Both the position numbers and the translations under genes were made by a program. Of a stretch of DNA of 64,000 bases, positions 23,459-34,800 are shown piece after piece. The notes beneath the pieces are model-generated. The model was not told the DNA's origin. It ran no database searches and saw only the letters and a program-made list of their open reading frames with translations. The number at the start of each line of letters is the position of its first letter. Within the stretch, counting starts at the first letter, position 1. The DNA comes from Atherix ibis (taxonomy: Eukaryota; Arthropoda; Insecta; Diptera; Athericidae): positions 76,184,806 to 76,248,805 of the forward strand of contig OY282608.1 in the NCBI GenBank assembly GCA_958298945.1, given 5' to 3'.

Positions 23459-26400
23459 GGCATGTTGGTTTGTTGGCTTGTTGGCTTGTAGGTTTGTTGG
23501 TTTGTTGGTCTGTTGGTTTGTTGGTTTGTTGGCTTGTTGGTTTGTTGGTTTGTTGGTTTGTTGGTTTGTTGGTTTGTTCGTTTGTTTGTTTGTTCGTTTT
23601 TTGGTTTGTTGGTTTGTTTGTTTGTTGGTTTGTTGGTTTGTAGGTTTGTTGGTTTGTTGGTTTGTTCGTTTGTTCCTTTGTTGGTTTTTTGGTTTGTTGG
23701 TTTTTTGTTTTATTGGTTTGTTGGTTTGTTGGTTTGTTGGTTTGTTGGTTTGTTGGTTTGTTGGTTTGTTGGTTTGTTCGTTTGTTCGTTTGTTGGCTTG
23801 TTGGTTTGTTGGCATGTTGGCTTTTTGGTTTGTTGGTTTGTTGGTTTGTTGGTTTGTTGGTTTGTTGGTTTGTTCGTGTGTTGGTTTGTTGGTTTGTTGG
23901 TTTGTTCGTTTGTTCGTTTGTTGGCTTGTTGGTTTGTTGGCTTGTTGGCTTTTTGGTTTGTTGGTTTTTTGGTTTATTGGTTTGTTGGTTTATTTGATTG
24001 TTGGTTTGTTGTTTTGTTGGTTTGTTCGTTTGTTGGCTTGTTGGTTTGTCGGCTTGTTGGTTTTTTGGTTTGTTGGCTTGTTGGCTTGTTGGTTTGTTGG
24101 TTTGTTGGTTTGTTGGCTTGTTGGTTTGTTGGTTTGTTGGTTTGTTGGTTTGTTGGTTTGTTCGTTTGTTGGTTTGTTTGTTTGTTGGCTTGTTGGTTTT
24201 TGGCTTGTTGGTTTGTTGGTTTGTTGATTTGTTGGTTTGTTGGTTTGTTGGTTTGTTGGTTGGTTGGTTTGTTCGTTTGTTGGTTTTTTGGTTTGTTGGT
24301 TTGTTCGTTTATTGGCTTGTTGGTTTGTTGGCTTGTTGGCTTGTTGGTTTGTTGGTTTGTTGGTTTGTAGGTTTGTTGGTTTGTTGGTTTGTTGGTTTGT
24401 TGGTTTGTTCGTTTGTTGGTTTGTTCGTTTCTTGGTTTTTTGGTTTGTTGGTTTGTTGGTTTGTTGGCTTGTTGGTTTTTTGGTTTATTAGCTTGTTGGT
24501 TTGTTAGCGTGTTGGTTTGTTCGTTTGCTGGTTTGTTGGTTTGTTCGTTTGTTGGTTTGTTGGTTACTTGGTTTGTTGGTTTGTTGGTTTGTTCGTTTGT
24601 TGGTTTGTTGGTTTGTTGGTTTGTTGGTTTGTTAGTTTGTTAGTTTGTTGGTTAGTTGGTTTGTTGGTTCGTAGGTTTGTTGGTTTGTTGGTTTGTTGGT
24701 TTGTTGGTTTGTTGGTTTGTTGGTAGGTTCGTTTGTTCTTTTGTTAGTTTGTTGGTTTGTTGGTTTGTTGGTTTGTTGGTTTGTTGGTTTGTTGGTTTTT
24801 TGGTTTGTTGGTTTGTTGGTTTGTTTGTTTGTTCGTTTGTTGGTTTGTTGGTTTGTTCGTTTGTTGGTTTGTTGGTTTGTTGGTCTGTTGGTTTGTTGGT
24901 TTGTTGGCTTGTTGGTTTGTTGGTTTGTTGGTTTGTTGGTTTGTTGGTTTGTTGGTTTGTTCGTTTGTTCGTTTTTTGGTTTGTTGGTTTGTTGGTTTGT
25001 TGGTTTGTTGGTTTGTTGGTTTGTTGGTTTGTTGGTTTGTTCGTTTGTTGGTTTTTTGGTTTGTTGGTTTGTTTGTTTGTTGGTTTGCTGGCTTGTTGGT
25101 TTTTTGGTTGGTTGGCTTGTTGGCTTGTTGGTTTGTTGCCTTGTTGGTTTGTTGGTTTGTTGGTTTGTTGGTTTGTTGGTTTGTTCGTTTGTTCGTTTGT
25201 TGGCTTGTTTGTTTGTTGGCTTGTTGGCTTTTTGGTTTGTTGGTTTGTTGGTTTGTTGGTTTGTTGGCTTGTTGGTTTGTTGGTTTGTTGTTTTGTTGGT
25301 TTGTTCGTTTGTTGGTTTTTTTGGTTTATTGGTTTGTTGGTTTGTTGGTTTTGTTGGTTTGTTGGATTGTTGGTATGTTGGTTTGTTGGTTTGCTGGTTT
25401 GCTTGTTTGTTGGTTTGTTCGTTAGTTGGCTTGTTGGTTGGTTGGCTTGTTGGCTTGTTGGTTTGTTGGTTTGTTGGCTTGTTGGTTTGTTCGTTTGTTG
25501 GTTTGTTGGTTTGTTGGTTTGTTGGTTTTTTGGTTTGTTTGTTTGTTGGTTTGCTCGTTTGTTGGTTTGTTGGTTACTTGATTTGTTGGTTTGTTGGTTT
25601 GTTGGTTAATTTGTTTGTTGGTTTGTTTGTTTGTTGGTTTGTTCGTTTGTTGGTTTGTTGGTTACTTGGTTTGTTGGTTTGTTGGTTTGTTTGTTTGTTG
25701 GTTTGTTGGTTTTTTGGTTTGTTGGTTTGTTGGTTTGTTTGGTTGTTGGCTTGTTGGTTTGTTGGTGTGTTGGCTTGTTGGCTTGTTGGTTTGTTGGTTT
25801 GTTGGTTTGTTGGTTTGTTGGTTTGGTTTTTATTGGTTTCTTTGTTTGTTGGTTTGTTGGTTTGTTGGCTTGATGGTTTGTTGGTTTGTTGGTTTGTTGG
25901 TTTGTTGGTTTGTTGGTTTGTTGGTTTGTTGGTTTGTTCGTTTGTTGGTTTTTTGGTTTGTTGGTTTGTTGGTTTGTTGGTTTGCTGGCTTGTTGGTTTT
26001 TTGGTTTGTTGGCTTGTTGGCTTGTTGGTTTGTTGGCTTGTTGGTTTGTTTGTTTGTTGGTTTGTTGGTTTGTTGGTTTGTTCGTTTGTTCGTTTGTTGG
26101 CTTGTTTGTTTGTTGGCTTGTTGGCTTTTTGGTTTGTTGGTTTGTTGGTTTGTTGGTTTGTTGGTTTGTTCATTTGTTGGTTTGTTGGTTTGTTGGTTTG
26201 TTCGTTTGTTCGTTTGTTGGCTTGTTGGTTTGTTGGCTTGTTGGCTTTTTGGTTTGTTGGTTTGTTGGTTTGTTGGTTTGTTGGCTTGTTGGTTTGTTGG
26301 TTTGTTGTTTTGTTGGTTTGTTCGTTTGTTAGTTTTTTTGGTTTATTGGTTTGTTGGTTTGTTGGTTTTGTTGGTTTGTTGGATTGTTGGTATGTTGGTT

Positions 26401-27487
26401 TGTTGGTTTGCTGGTTTGCTTGTTTGTTGGTTTGTTCGTTAGTTGGCTTGTTGGTTGGTTGGCTTGTTGGCTTGTTGGTTTGTTGGCTTGTTGGTTTGTT
26501 CGTTTGTTGGTTTGTTGGTTTGTTGGTTTGTTGGTTTTTTGGTTTGTTTGTTTGTTGGTTTGCTCGTTTGTTGGTTTGTTGGTTTGTTGGTTAATTTGTT
26601 TGTTGGTTTGTTTGTTTGTTGGTTTGTTCGTTTGTTGGTTTGTTGGTTACTTGGTTTGTTGGTTTGTTGGTTTGTTTGTTTGTTGGTTTGTTGGTTTTTT
26701 GGTTTGTTGGTTTGTTGGTTTGTTTGGTTGTTGGCTTGTTGGTTTGTTGGTGTGTTGGCTTGTTGGCTTGTTGGTTTGTTGGTTTGTTGGTTTGTTGGTT
26801 TGTTGGTTTGGTTTTTATTGGTTTCTTTGTTTGTTGGTTTGTTGGTTTGTTGGCTTGATGGTTTGTTGGTTTGTTGGTTTGTTGGTTTGTTGGTTTGTTG
26901 GTTTGTCGGTTTGTTGGTTTATCCGTTTGTTGGCTTCTTGGTTTGTTAGTTTTTTGGTTTGTTGGCTTGTTGGTTTGTTGGTTTGTTGGTTTGTTGTTTT
27001 GTTGGTTTGTTTGTTTGTTGGTTTGTTGGTTTGTTGGTTTGTTTGTTTGTTGGTTTATTGGTTTGTTGGTTTGTTGGTTTGTTGGTTTGTTGGTTTGTTG
27101 GTTTGTTGGTTTGTTCGTTTGTTTGTTTTTTGGTATGTTGGTTTGTTGGTTTGTTGGTTTATTGGTTTGTTGGTTTGTTGGTTTGTTGGTTTGTTGGTTT
27201 GTTGGTTTGTTGGTTTGTTGGTTTGTTGGTTTGTTGGTTTGTTGGTTTGTTTGTTTGTTGGTTTATTTGGTTGTTGGTTTGTTGGTTTGTTTGGTTGTTG
27301 GTTTGTTGGTTTGTTGGTTTGTTCGTTTGTTTGTTTTTTGATTTGTTGGTTTGTTGGTTTGTTGGTTTATTGGTTTGTTGGTTTGTTGGTTTAATGGTTT
27401 GTTGGTTTGTTGGTTTGTTGGTTTGTTGGTTTGTTTGTTTGTTGGTTTCTTTGGTTGTTGGTTTGTTGGTTTGTTGGTTTGTTGGTT
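23459..27487 (+). repeat. Family B HOR, round 3
   Basis: Markers are GGCATG 23459, TTCC 23673, CGTGTG 23875, TCGG 24049, TTAGCG 24506, GGTAGG 24722 and GGATTGTTGGTATG at 25364 and 26381, then TCCG 26922. The doubled body at about 25.28-26.87 kb has offsets 1017, 1009 (GCTCG at 25553 and 26562) and 985 (GATGG at 25872 and 26857), again in octamer steps. The closing part, 26.9-27.49 kb, matches 17.8-18.4 kb and 37.07-37.7 kb. Confidence 0.85.
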
Positions 27488-30400
27488 TGTTCGTTTGTTG
27501 GTTTTTTGGTTTGTTGGTTTGTAGGTTTGTTGGTTTGTTGGCTTGTTGGCTTGTTGGTTTGTTGGTTTGTTGGTTTGTTGGCTTGTTAGCTTGTTGGTTT
27601 GTTGGTTTGTTGGTTTGTTGGTTTGTTGGTTTGTTGGTTTGTTGTTTTGTTGGTTTGTTTGTTTGTTGGTTTGTTGGTTTGTTGGTTTGTTGGCTTGTTG
27701 GTTTGTTGGTTTGTTGGTTTGTTCGTTTGTTTGTTGGAATGTTGGTTTGTTGGCTTGTTGGCTTGTAGGTTTGTTGGTTTGTTGGTCTGTTGGTTTGTTG
27801 GTTTGTTGGCTTCTTGGTTTGTTGGTTTGTTGGTTTGTTGGTTTGTTCGTTTGTTTGTTTGTTCGTTTTTTGGTTTGTTGGTTTGTTTGTTTGTTGGTTT
27901 GTTGGTTTATTGGTTTGTTGGTTTGTTGGTTTGTTCGTTTGTTCTTTTGTTGGTTTTTTGGTTTGTTGGTTTTTTGGTTTATTGGTTTGTTGGTTTGTTG
28001 GTTTGTTGGTTTGTTGGTTTGTTGGTTTGTTGGTTTGTTCGTTTGTTCGTTTGTTGGCTTGTTGGTTTGTTGGCATGTTGGCTTTTTGGTTTGTTGGTTT
28101 GTTGGTTTGTTGGTTTGTTCGTGTGTTGGTTTGTTGGTTTGTTGGTTTGTTCGTTTGTTCGTTTGTTGGCTTGTTGGTTTGTTGGCTTGTTGGCTTTTTG
28201 GTTTGTTGGTTTGTTGGTTTATTGGTTTGTTGGTTTATTTGTTTGTTGGTTTGTTGTTTTGTTGGTTTGTTCGTTTGTTGGTTTGTTGGTTTGTTTTTTT
28301 GTTCGTTTGTTCGTTTGTTGGCTTGTTGGTTTGTTGGCTTGTTGGCTTTTTGGTTTGTTGGTTTGTTGGTTTATTGGTTTGTTGGTTTATTTGTTTGTTG
28401 GTTTGTTGTTTTGTTGGTTTGTTCGTTTGTTCGTTTGTTGGCTTGTTGGTTTGTCGGCTTGTTGGTTTTTTGGTTTGTTGGCTTGTTGGCTTGTTGGTTT
28501 GTTGGTTTGTTGGTTTGTTGGTTTGTTGGTTTGTTGGTTTGTTGGTTTGTTGGTTTGTTGGTTTGTTGGTTTGTTGGTTTGTTAGTTTGTTGGCTTGTTG
28601 GTTTCTTGGCTTGTTGGCTTGTTGGTTTGTTGGTTTGTTGGTTTGTTGGTTAATTTGTTTGTTTGTTTGTTGCTTTGTTCGTTTGTTGGTTTGTTGGTTT
28701 GTTGGTTTGTTTGTTGTTTGGTTTGTTGGTTTGTTGGTTTGTTGGTTTGTTGGTTTGTTCGTTTGTTGGTTTGTTTGTTTGTTGGCTTGTTGGTTTGTTG
28801 GCTTGTTGGCTTGTTGGTTTGTTGATTTGTTGGTTTGTTGGTTTGTTGGTTTGTTGGTTGGTTGGTTTGTTCGTTTGTTGGTTTTTTGGTTTGTTGGTTT
28901 GTTCGTTTGTTGGCTTGTTGGTTTGTTGGCTTGTTGGCTTGTTGGTTTGTTGGTTTGTTGGTTTGTTGGTTTGTTGGTTTGTTGGTTTGTTGGTTTGTTG
29001 GTTCGTTGGTTTGTTGGTTTGTTGGTTTGTTCGTTTCTTGGTTTTTTGGTTTGTTGGTTTGTTGGTTTTTGGCTTGTTGGTTTTTTGGTTTATTGGCTTG
29101 TTGGTTTGTTAGCTTGTTGGTTTGTTCGTTTGCTGGTTTGTTGGTTTGTTCGTTTGTTGGTTTGTTGGTTACTTGGTTTGTTGGTTTGTTGGTTTGTTCG
29201 TTTGTTGTTTTTTTTGGTTTATTGGTTTGTTGGTTTGTTGGTTTTGTTGGTTTGTTGGATTGTTGGTATGTTGGTTTGTTGGTTTGCTGGTTTGCTGGTT
29301 TGTTGGTTTGTTGGTTTGTTGGTTTGTTGGTTTGTTGGTTAGTTCGTTTGTTGGTTTGTAGGTTTGTTGGTTTGTTGGTTTGTTAGTTTGTTGGTTTGTT
29401 GGTTTGTTGGTAGGTTCGTTTGTTCGTTTGTTAGTTTGTTGGCTTGTTGGTTTGTTGGTTTGTTGGTTTGTTGGTTTGTTGGTTTGTTGGTTTTTTGGTT
29501 TGTTGGTTTGTTGGTTTGTTTGTTTGTTCGTTTGTTGGTTTGTTGGTTTGTTGGTTTGTTGGTCTGTTGGTTTGTTGGTTTGTAGGCTTGTTGGTTTGTT
29601 GGTTTGTTGGTTTGTTGGTTTGTTGGTTTGTTCGTTTGTTCGTTTGTTCGTTTTTTGGTTTGTTGATTTGTTGGTTTGTTGGTTTCTTGGTTTGTTGGTT
29701 TGTTGGTTTGTTGGTTTGTTGGTTTGTTCGTTTGTTGGTTTTTTGGTTTGTTGGTTTGTTGGTTTGTTGGGTTGCTGGCTTGTTGGTTTTTTGGTTTGTT
29801 CGTTTGTTCGTTTGTTGGCTTATTTGTTTGTTGGCTTGTTGGCTTTTTGGTTTGTTGGTTTGTTGGTTTGTTCATTTGTTGGTTTGTTGGTTTGTTGGTT
29901 TGTTCGTTTGTTCGTTTGTTGGCTTGTTGGCTTGTTGGCTTGTTGGCTTTTTGGTTTGTTGGTTTGTTGGTTTGTTGGTTTGTTGGCTTGTTGGTTTGTT
30001 GGTTTGTTGTTTTGTTGGTTTGTTCGTTTGTTGTTTTTTTTGGTTTATTGGTTTGTTGGTTTGTTGGTTTTGTTGGTTTGTTGGATTGTTGGTATGTTGG
30101 TTTGTTGGTTTGCTGGTTTGCTTGTTTGTTGGTTTGTTCGGTAGTTGGCTTGTTGGTTTGTTGGCTTGTTGGCTTGTTGGTTTGTTGGTTTGTTGGCTTG
30201 TTGGTTTGTTCGTTTGTTGGTTTGTTGGTTTGTTGGTTTGTTGGTTTTTTGGTTTGTTTGTTTGTTGGTTTGCTCGTTTGTTGGTTTGTTGGTTACTTGA
30301 TTTGTTGGTTTTTTGGTTTATTTGTTTGTTGGTTTGTTTGTTTGTTGGTTTGTTCGTTTGTTGGTTTGTTGGTTACTTGGTTTTTTTGGTTTGTTGGTTT

Positions 30401-31816
30401 GTTTGTTTGTTGGTTTGTTGGTTTTTTGGTTTGTTGGTTTGTTGGTTTGTTGTTTTGTTGGTTTGTTGTTTTATTGGTTTCTTTGTTTGTTGGTTTGTTG
30501 GTTTGTTGGCTTGATGGTTTGTTGGTTTGTTGGTTTGTTGGTTTATTGGTTCGTAGGTTTGTTGGTTTGTTGGTTTGTTGGTTTGTTGGTTTGTTGGTTT
30601 GTTGGTAGGTTCGTTTGTTCGTTTGTTAGTTTGTTGGTTTGTTGGTTTGTTGGTTTGTTGGTTTGTTGGTTTGTTGGTTTTTTGGTTTGTTGGTTTGTTG
30701 GTTTGTTTGTTTGTTGGTTTGTTGGTTTGTTGGTTTGTTGGTTTGTTGGTAGGTTCGTTTGTTCGTTTGTTAGTTTGTTGGTTTGTTGGTTTGTTGGTTT
30801 GTTGGTTTGTTGGTTTGTTGGTGTATTGGCTTGTTGGCTTGTTGGTTTGTTGGTTTGTTGGTTTGTTGGTTTGTTGGTTTGTTGGTTTGTTGGTTTGTTG
30901 GTTTGTTGGTTTGTTGGTTTGTTGGTTTGTTGGTTTGTTGGTTTGTTGGTTTGTTGGTTTGTTGGTTTGTTAGTTTGTTGGCTTGTTGGTTTCTTGGCTT
31001 GTTGGCTTGTTGGTTTGTTGGTTTGTTGGTTTGTTGGTTAATTTGTTTATTTGTTTGTTTGTTTGTTGCTTTGTTCGTTTGTTGGTTTGTTGGTTTGTTG
31101 GTTTGTTGGTTTGTCTGTTGTTTGGTTTGTTGGTTTGTTGGTTTGTTGGTTTGTTGGTTTGTTCGTTTGTTGGTTTGTTTGTTTGTTGGCTTGTTGGTTT
31201 GTTGGCTTGTTGGCTTGTTGGTTTGTTGATTTGTTGGTTTGTTGGTTTGTTGGTTTGTTGGTTGGTTGGTTTGTTCGTTTGTTGGTTTTTTGGTTTGTTG
31301 GTTTCTTCGTTTGTTGGCTTGTTGGTTTGTTGGCTTGTTGGCTTGTTGGTTTGTTGGTTTGTTGGTTTGTTGGTTTGTTGGTTTGTTGGTTTGTTGGTTT
31401 GTTGGTTTGTTGGTTTGTTCGTTTGTTGGTTTGTTCGTTTGTTGGTTTGTTGGTTTTTTGGTTTGTTTGTTTGTTGGTTTGCTCGTTTGTTGGTTTGTTG
31501 GTTACTTGATTTGTTGGTTTTTTGGTTTATTTGTTTGTTGGTTTGTTTGTTTGTTGGTTTGTTCGTTTGTTGGTTTGTTGGTTACTTGGTTTTTTTGGTT
31601 TGTTGGTTTGTTTGTTTGTTGGTTTGTTGGTTTTTCGGTTTGTTGGTTTGTTGGTTTGTTGGTTTGTTGGTTTGTTGTTTTATTGGTTTCTTTGTTTGTT
31701 GGTTTGTTGGTTTGTTGGCTTGATGGTTTGTTGGTTTGTTGGTTTGTTGGTTTATTGGTTCGTAGGTTTGTTGGTTTGTTGGTTTGTTGGTTTGTTGGTT
31801 TGTTGGTTTGTTGGTA
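27488..31816 (+). repeat. Family B HOR, round 4: left copy of a 4.33-kb tandem duplication
   Basis: Markers are GGAATG 27736 (GGCATG in earlier rounds), TTCTTTTG 27942 (TTCC earlier), CGTGTG 28120, TCGG 28454, TTAGC 29111, GGATTG 29257 and 30083, and GGTAGG 29409, 30604 and 30748. All recur in round 5 at offsets 4329, 4337, 4345 or 4353. Both head changes (GGAATG and TTCTTTTG) are shared only by rounds 4 and 5, which marks them as the youngest pair. Homology runs to about 31430. The last 380 bp of this copy differs from the partner and ends with a truncated GGTAGG module at 31813. Confidence 0.9.
30841..30971 (+). repeat. Longest unbroken consensus run noticed (131 bp)
   Basis: About 16 octamers occur without a substitution between GGCTT (ending 30840) and TTAGTTTG. 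The matching run in round 5 (about 35195-35301) is three octamers shorter, and the inter-copy offset falls from 4353 to 4329 across it. Copy-number change therefore happened inside a pure run. Confidence 0.85.
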
Positions 31817-34800
31817 GGTTCGTTTGTTGGTTTTTTGGTTTGTTGGTTTGTAGGTTTGTTGGTTTGTTGGCTTGTTGGCTTGTTGGTTTGTTGGTTTGTT
31901 GGTTTGTTGGCTTGTTAGCTTGTTGGTTTGTTGGTTTGTTGGTTTGTTGGTTTGTTGGTTTGTTGGTTTGTTGTTTTGTTGGTTTGTTTGTTTGTTGGTT
32001 TGTTGGTTTGTTGGTTTGTTGGCTTGTTGGTTTGTTGGTTTGTTGGTTTGTTCGTTTGTTTGTTGGAATGTTGGTTTGTTGGCTTGTTGGCTTGTAGGTT
32101 TGTTGGTTTGTTGGTCTGTTGGTTTGTTGGTTTGTTGGCTTCTTGGTTTGTTGGTTTGTTGGTTTGTTGGTTTGTTCGTTTGTTTGTTTGTTCGTTTTTT
32201 GGTTTGTTGGTTTGTTTGTTTGTTGGTTTGTTGGTTTATTGGTTTGTTGGTTTGTTGGTTTGTTCGTTTGTTCTTTTGTTGGTTTTTTGGTTTGTTGGTT
32301 TTTTGGTTTATTGGTTTGTTGGTTTGTTGGTTTGTTGGTTTGTTGGTTTGTTGGTTTGTTGGTTTGTTCGTTTGTTCGTTTGTTGGCTTGTTGGTTTGTT
32401 GGCATGTTGGCTTTTTGGTTTGTTGGTTTGTTGGTTTGTTGGTTTGTTGGTTTGTTCGTGTGTTGGTTTGTTGGTTTGTTGGTTTGTTCGTTTGTTCGTT
32501 TGTTGGCTTGTTGGTTTGTTGGCTTGTTGGCTTTTTGGTTTGTTGGTTTGTTGGTTTATTGGTTTGTTGGTTTATTTGTTTGTTGGTTTGTTGTTTTGTT
32601 GGTTTGTTCGTTTGTTGGTTTGTTGGTTTGTTGGTTTGTTCGTTTGTTCGTTTGTTGGCTTGTTGGTTTGTTGGCTTGTTGGCTTTTTGGTTTGTTGGTT
32701 TGTTGGTTTATTGGTTTGTTGGTTTATTTGTTTGTTGGTTTGTTGTTTTGTTGGTTTGTTCGTTTGTTCGTTTGTTGGCTTGTTGGTTTGTCGGCTTGTT
32801 GGTTTTTTGGTTTGTTGGCTTGTTGGCTTGTTGGTTTGTTGGTTTGTTGGTTTGTTGGTTTGTTGGTTTGTTGGTTTGTTGGTTTGTTGGTTTGTTGGTT
32901 TGTTGGTTTGTTGGTTTGTTGGTTTGTTAGTTTGTTGGCTTGTTGGTTTCTTGGCTTGTTGGCTTGTTGGTTTGTTGGTTTGTTGGTTTGTTGGTTAATT
33001 TGTTTGTTTGTTTGTTGCTTTGTTCGTTTGTTGGTTTGTTGGTTTGTTGGTTTGTTTGTTGTTTGGTTTGTTGGTTTGTTGGTTTGTTGGTTTGTTGGTT
33101 TGTTCGTTTGTTGGTTTCTTTGTTTGTTGGCTTGTTGGTTTGTTGGCTTGTTGGCTTGTTGGTTTGTTGATTTGTTGGTTTGTTGGTTTGTTGGTTTGTT
33201 GGTTGGTTGGTTTGTTCGTTTGTTGGTTTTTTGGTTTGTTGGTTTGTTCGTTTGTTGGCTTGTTGGTTTGTTGGCTTGTTGGCTTGTTGGTTTGTTGGTT
33301 TGTTGGTTTGTTGGTTTGTTGGTTTGTTGGTTTGTTGGTTTGTTGGTTCGTTGGTTTGTTGGTTTGTTGGTTTGTTCGTTTCTTGGTTTTTTGGTTTGTT
33401 GGTTTGTTGGTTTTTGGCTTGTTGGTTTTTTGGTTTATTGGCTTGTTGGTTTGTTAGCTTGTTGGTTTGTTCGTTTGCTGGTTTGTTGGTTTGTTCGTTT
33501 GTTGGTTTGTTGGTTACTTGGTTTGTTGGTTTGTTGGTTTGTTCGTTTGTTGTTTTTTTTGGTTTATTGGTTTGTTGGTTTGTTGGTTTTGTTGGTTTGT
33601 TGGATTGTTGGTATGTTGGTTTGTTGGTTTGCTGGTTTGCTGGTTTGTTGGTTTGTTGGTTTGTTGGTTTGTTGGTTTGTTGGTTAGTTGGTTTGTTGGT
33701 TCGTAGGTTTGTTGGTTTGTTGGTTTGTTAGTTTGTTGGTTTGTTGGTTTGTTGGTAGGTTCGTTTGTTCGTTTGTTAGTTTGTTGGTTTGTTGGTTTGT
33801 TGGTTTGTTGGTTTGTTGGTTTGTTGGTTTGTTGGTTTTTTGGTTTGTTGGTTTGTTGGTTTGTTTGTTTGTTCGTTTGTTGGTTTGTTGGTTTGTTGGT
33901 TTGTTGGTCTGTTGGTTTGTTGGTTTGTAGGCTTGTTGGTTTGTTGGTTTGTTGGTTTGTTGGTTTGTTGGTTTGTTCGTTTGTTCGTTTGTTCGTTTTT
34001 TGGTTTGTTGATTTGTTGGTTTGTTGGTTTCTTGGTTTGTTGGTTTGTTGGTTTGTTGGTTTGTTGGTTTGTTCGTTTGTTGGTTTTTTGGTTTGTTGGT
34101 TTGTTGGTTTGTTGGGTTGCTGGCTTGTTGGTTTTTTGGTTTGTTCGTTTGTTCGTTTGTTGGCTTGTTTGTTTGTTGGCTTGTTGGCTTTTTGGTTTGT
34201 TGGTTTGTTGGTTTGTTCATTTGTTGGTTTGTTGGTTTGTTGGTTTGTTCGTTTGTTCGTTTGTTGGCTTGTTGGCTTGTTGGCTTGTTGGCTTTTTGGT
34301 TTGTTGGTTTGTTGGTTTGTTGGTTTGTTGGCTTGTTGGTTTGTTGGTTTGTTGTTTTGTTGGTTTGTTCGTTTGTTGTTTTTTTTGGTTTATTGGTTTG
34401 TTGGTTTGTTGGTTTTGTTGGTTTGTTGGATTGTTGGTATGTTGGTTTGTTGGTTTGCTGGTTTGCTTGTTTGTTGGTTTGTTCGTTAGTTGGCTTGTTG
34501 GTTTGTTGGCTTGTTGGCTTGTTGGTTTGTTGGTTTGTTGGCTTGTTGGTTTGTTCGTTTGTTGGTTTGTTGGTTTGTTGGTTTGTTGGTTTTTTGGTTT
34601 GTTTGTTTGTTGGTTTGCTCGTTTGTTGGTTTGTTGGTTACTTGATTTGTTGGTTTTTTGGTTTATTTGTTTGTTGGTTTGTTTGTTTGTTGGTTTGTTC
34701 GTTTGTTGGTTTGTTGGTTACTTGGTTTTTTTGGTTTGTTGGTTTGTTTGTTTGTTGGTTTGTTGGTTTTTTGGTTTGTTGGTTTGTTGGTTTGTTGGTT

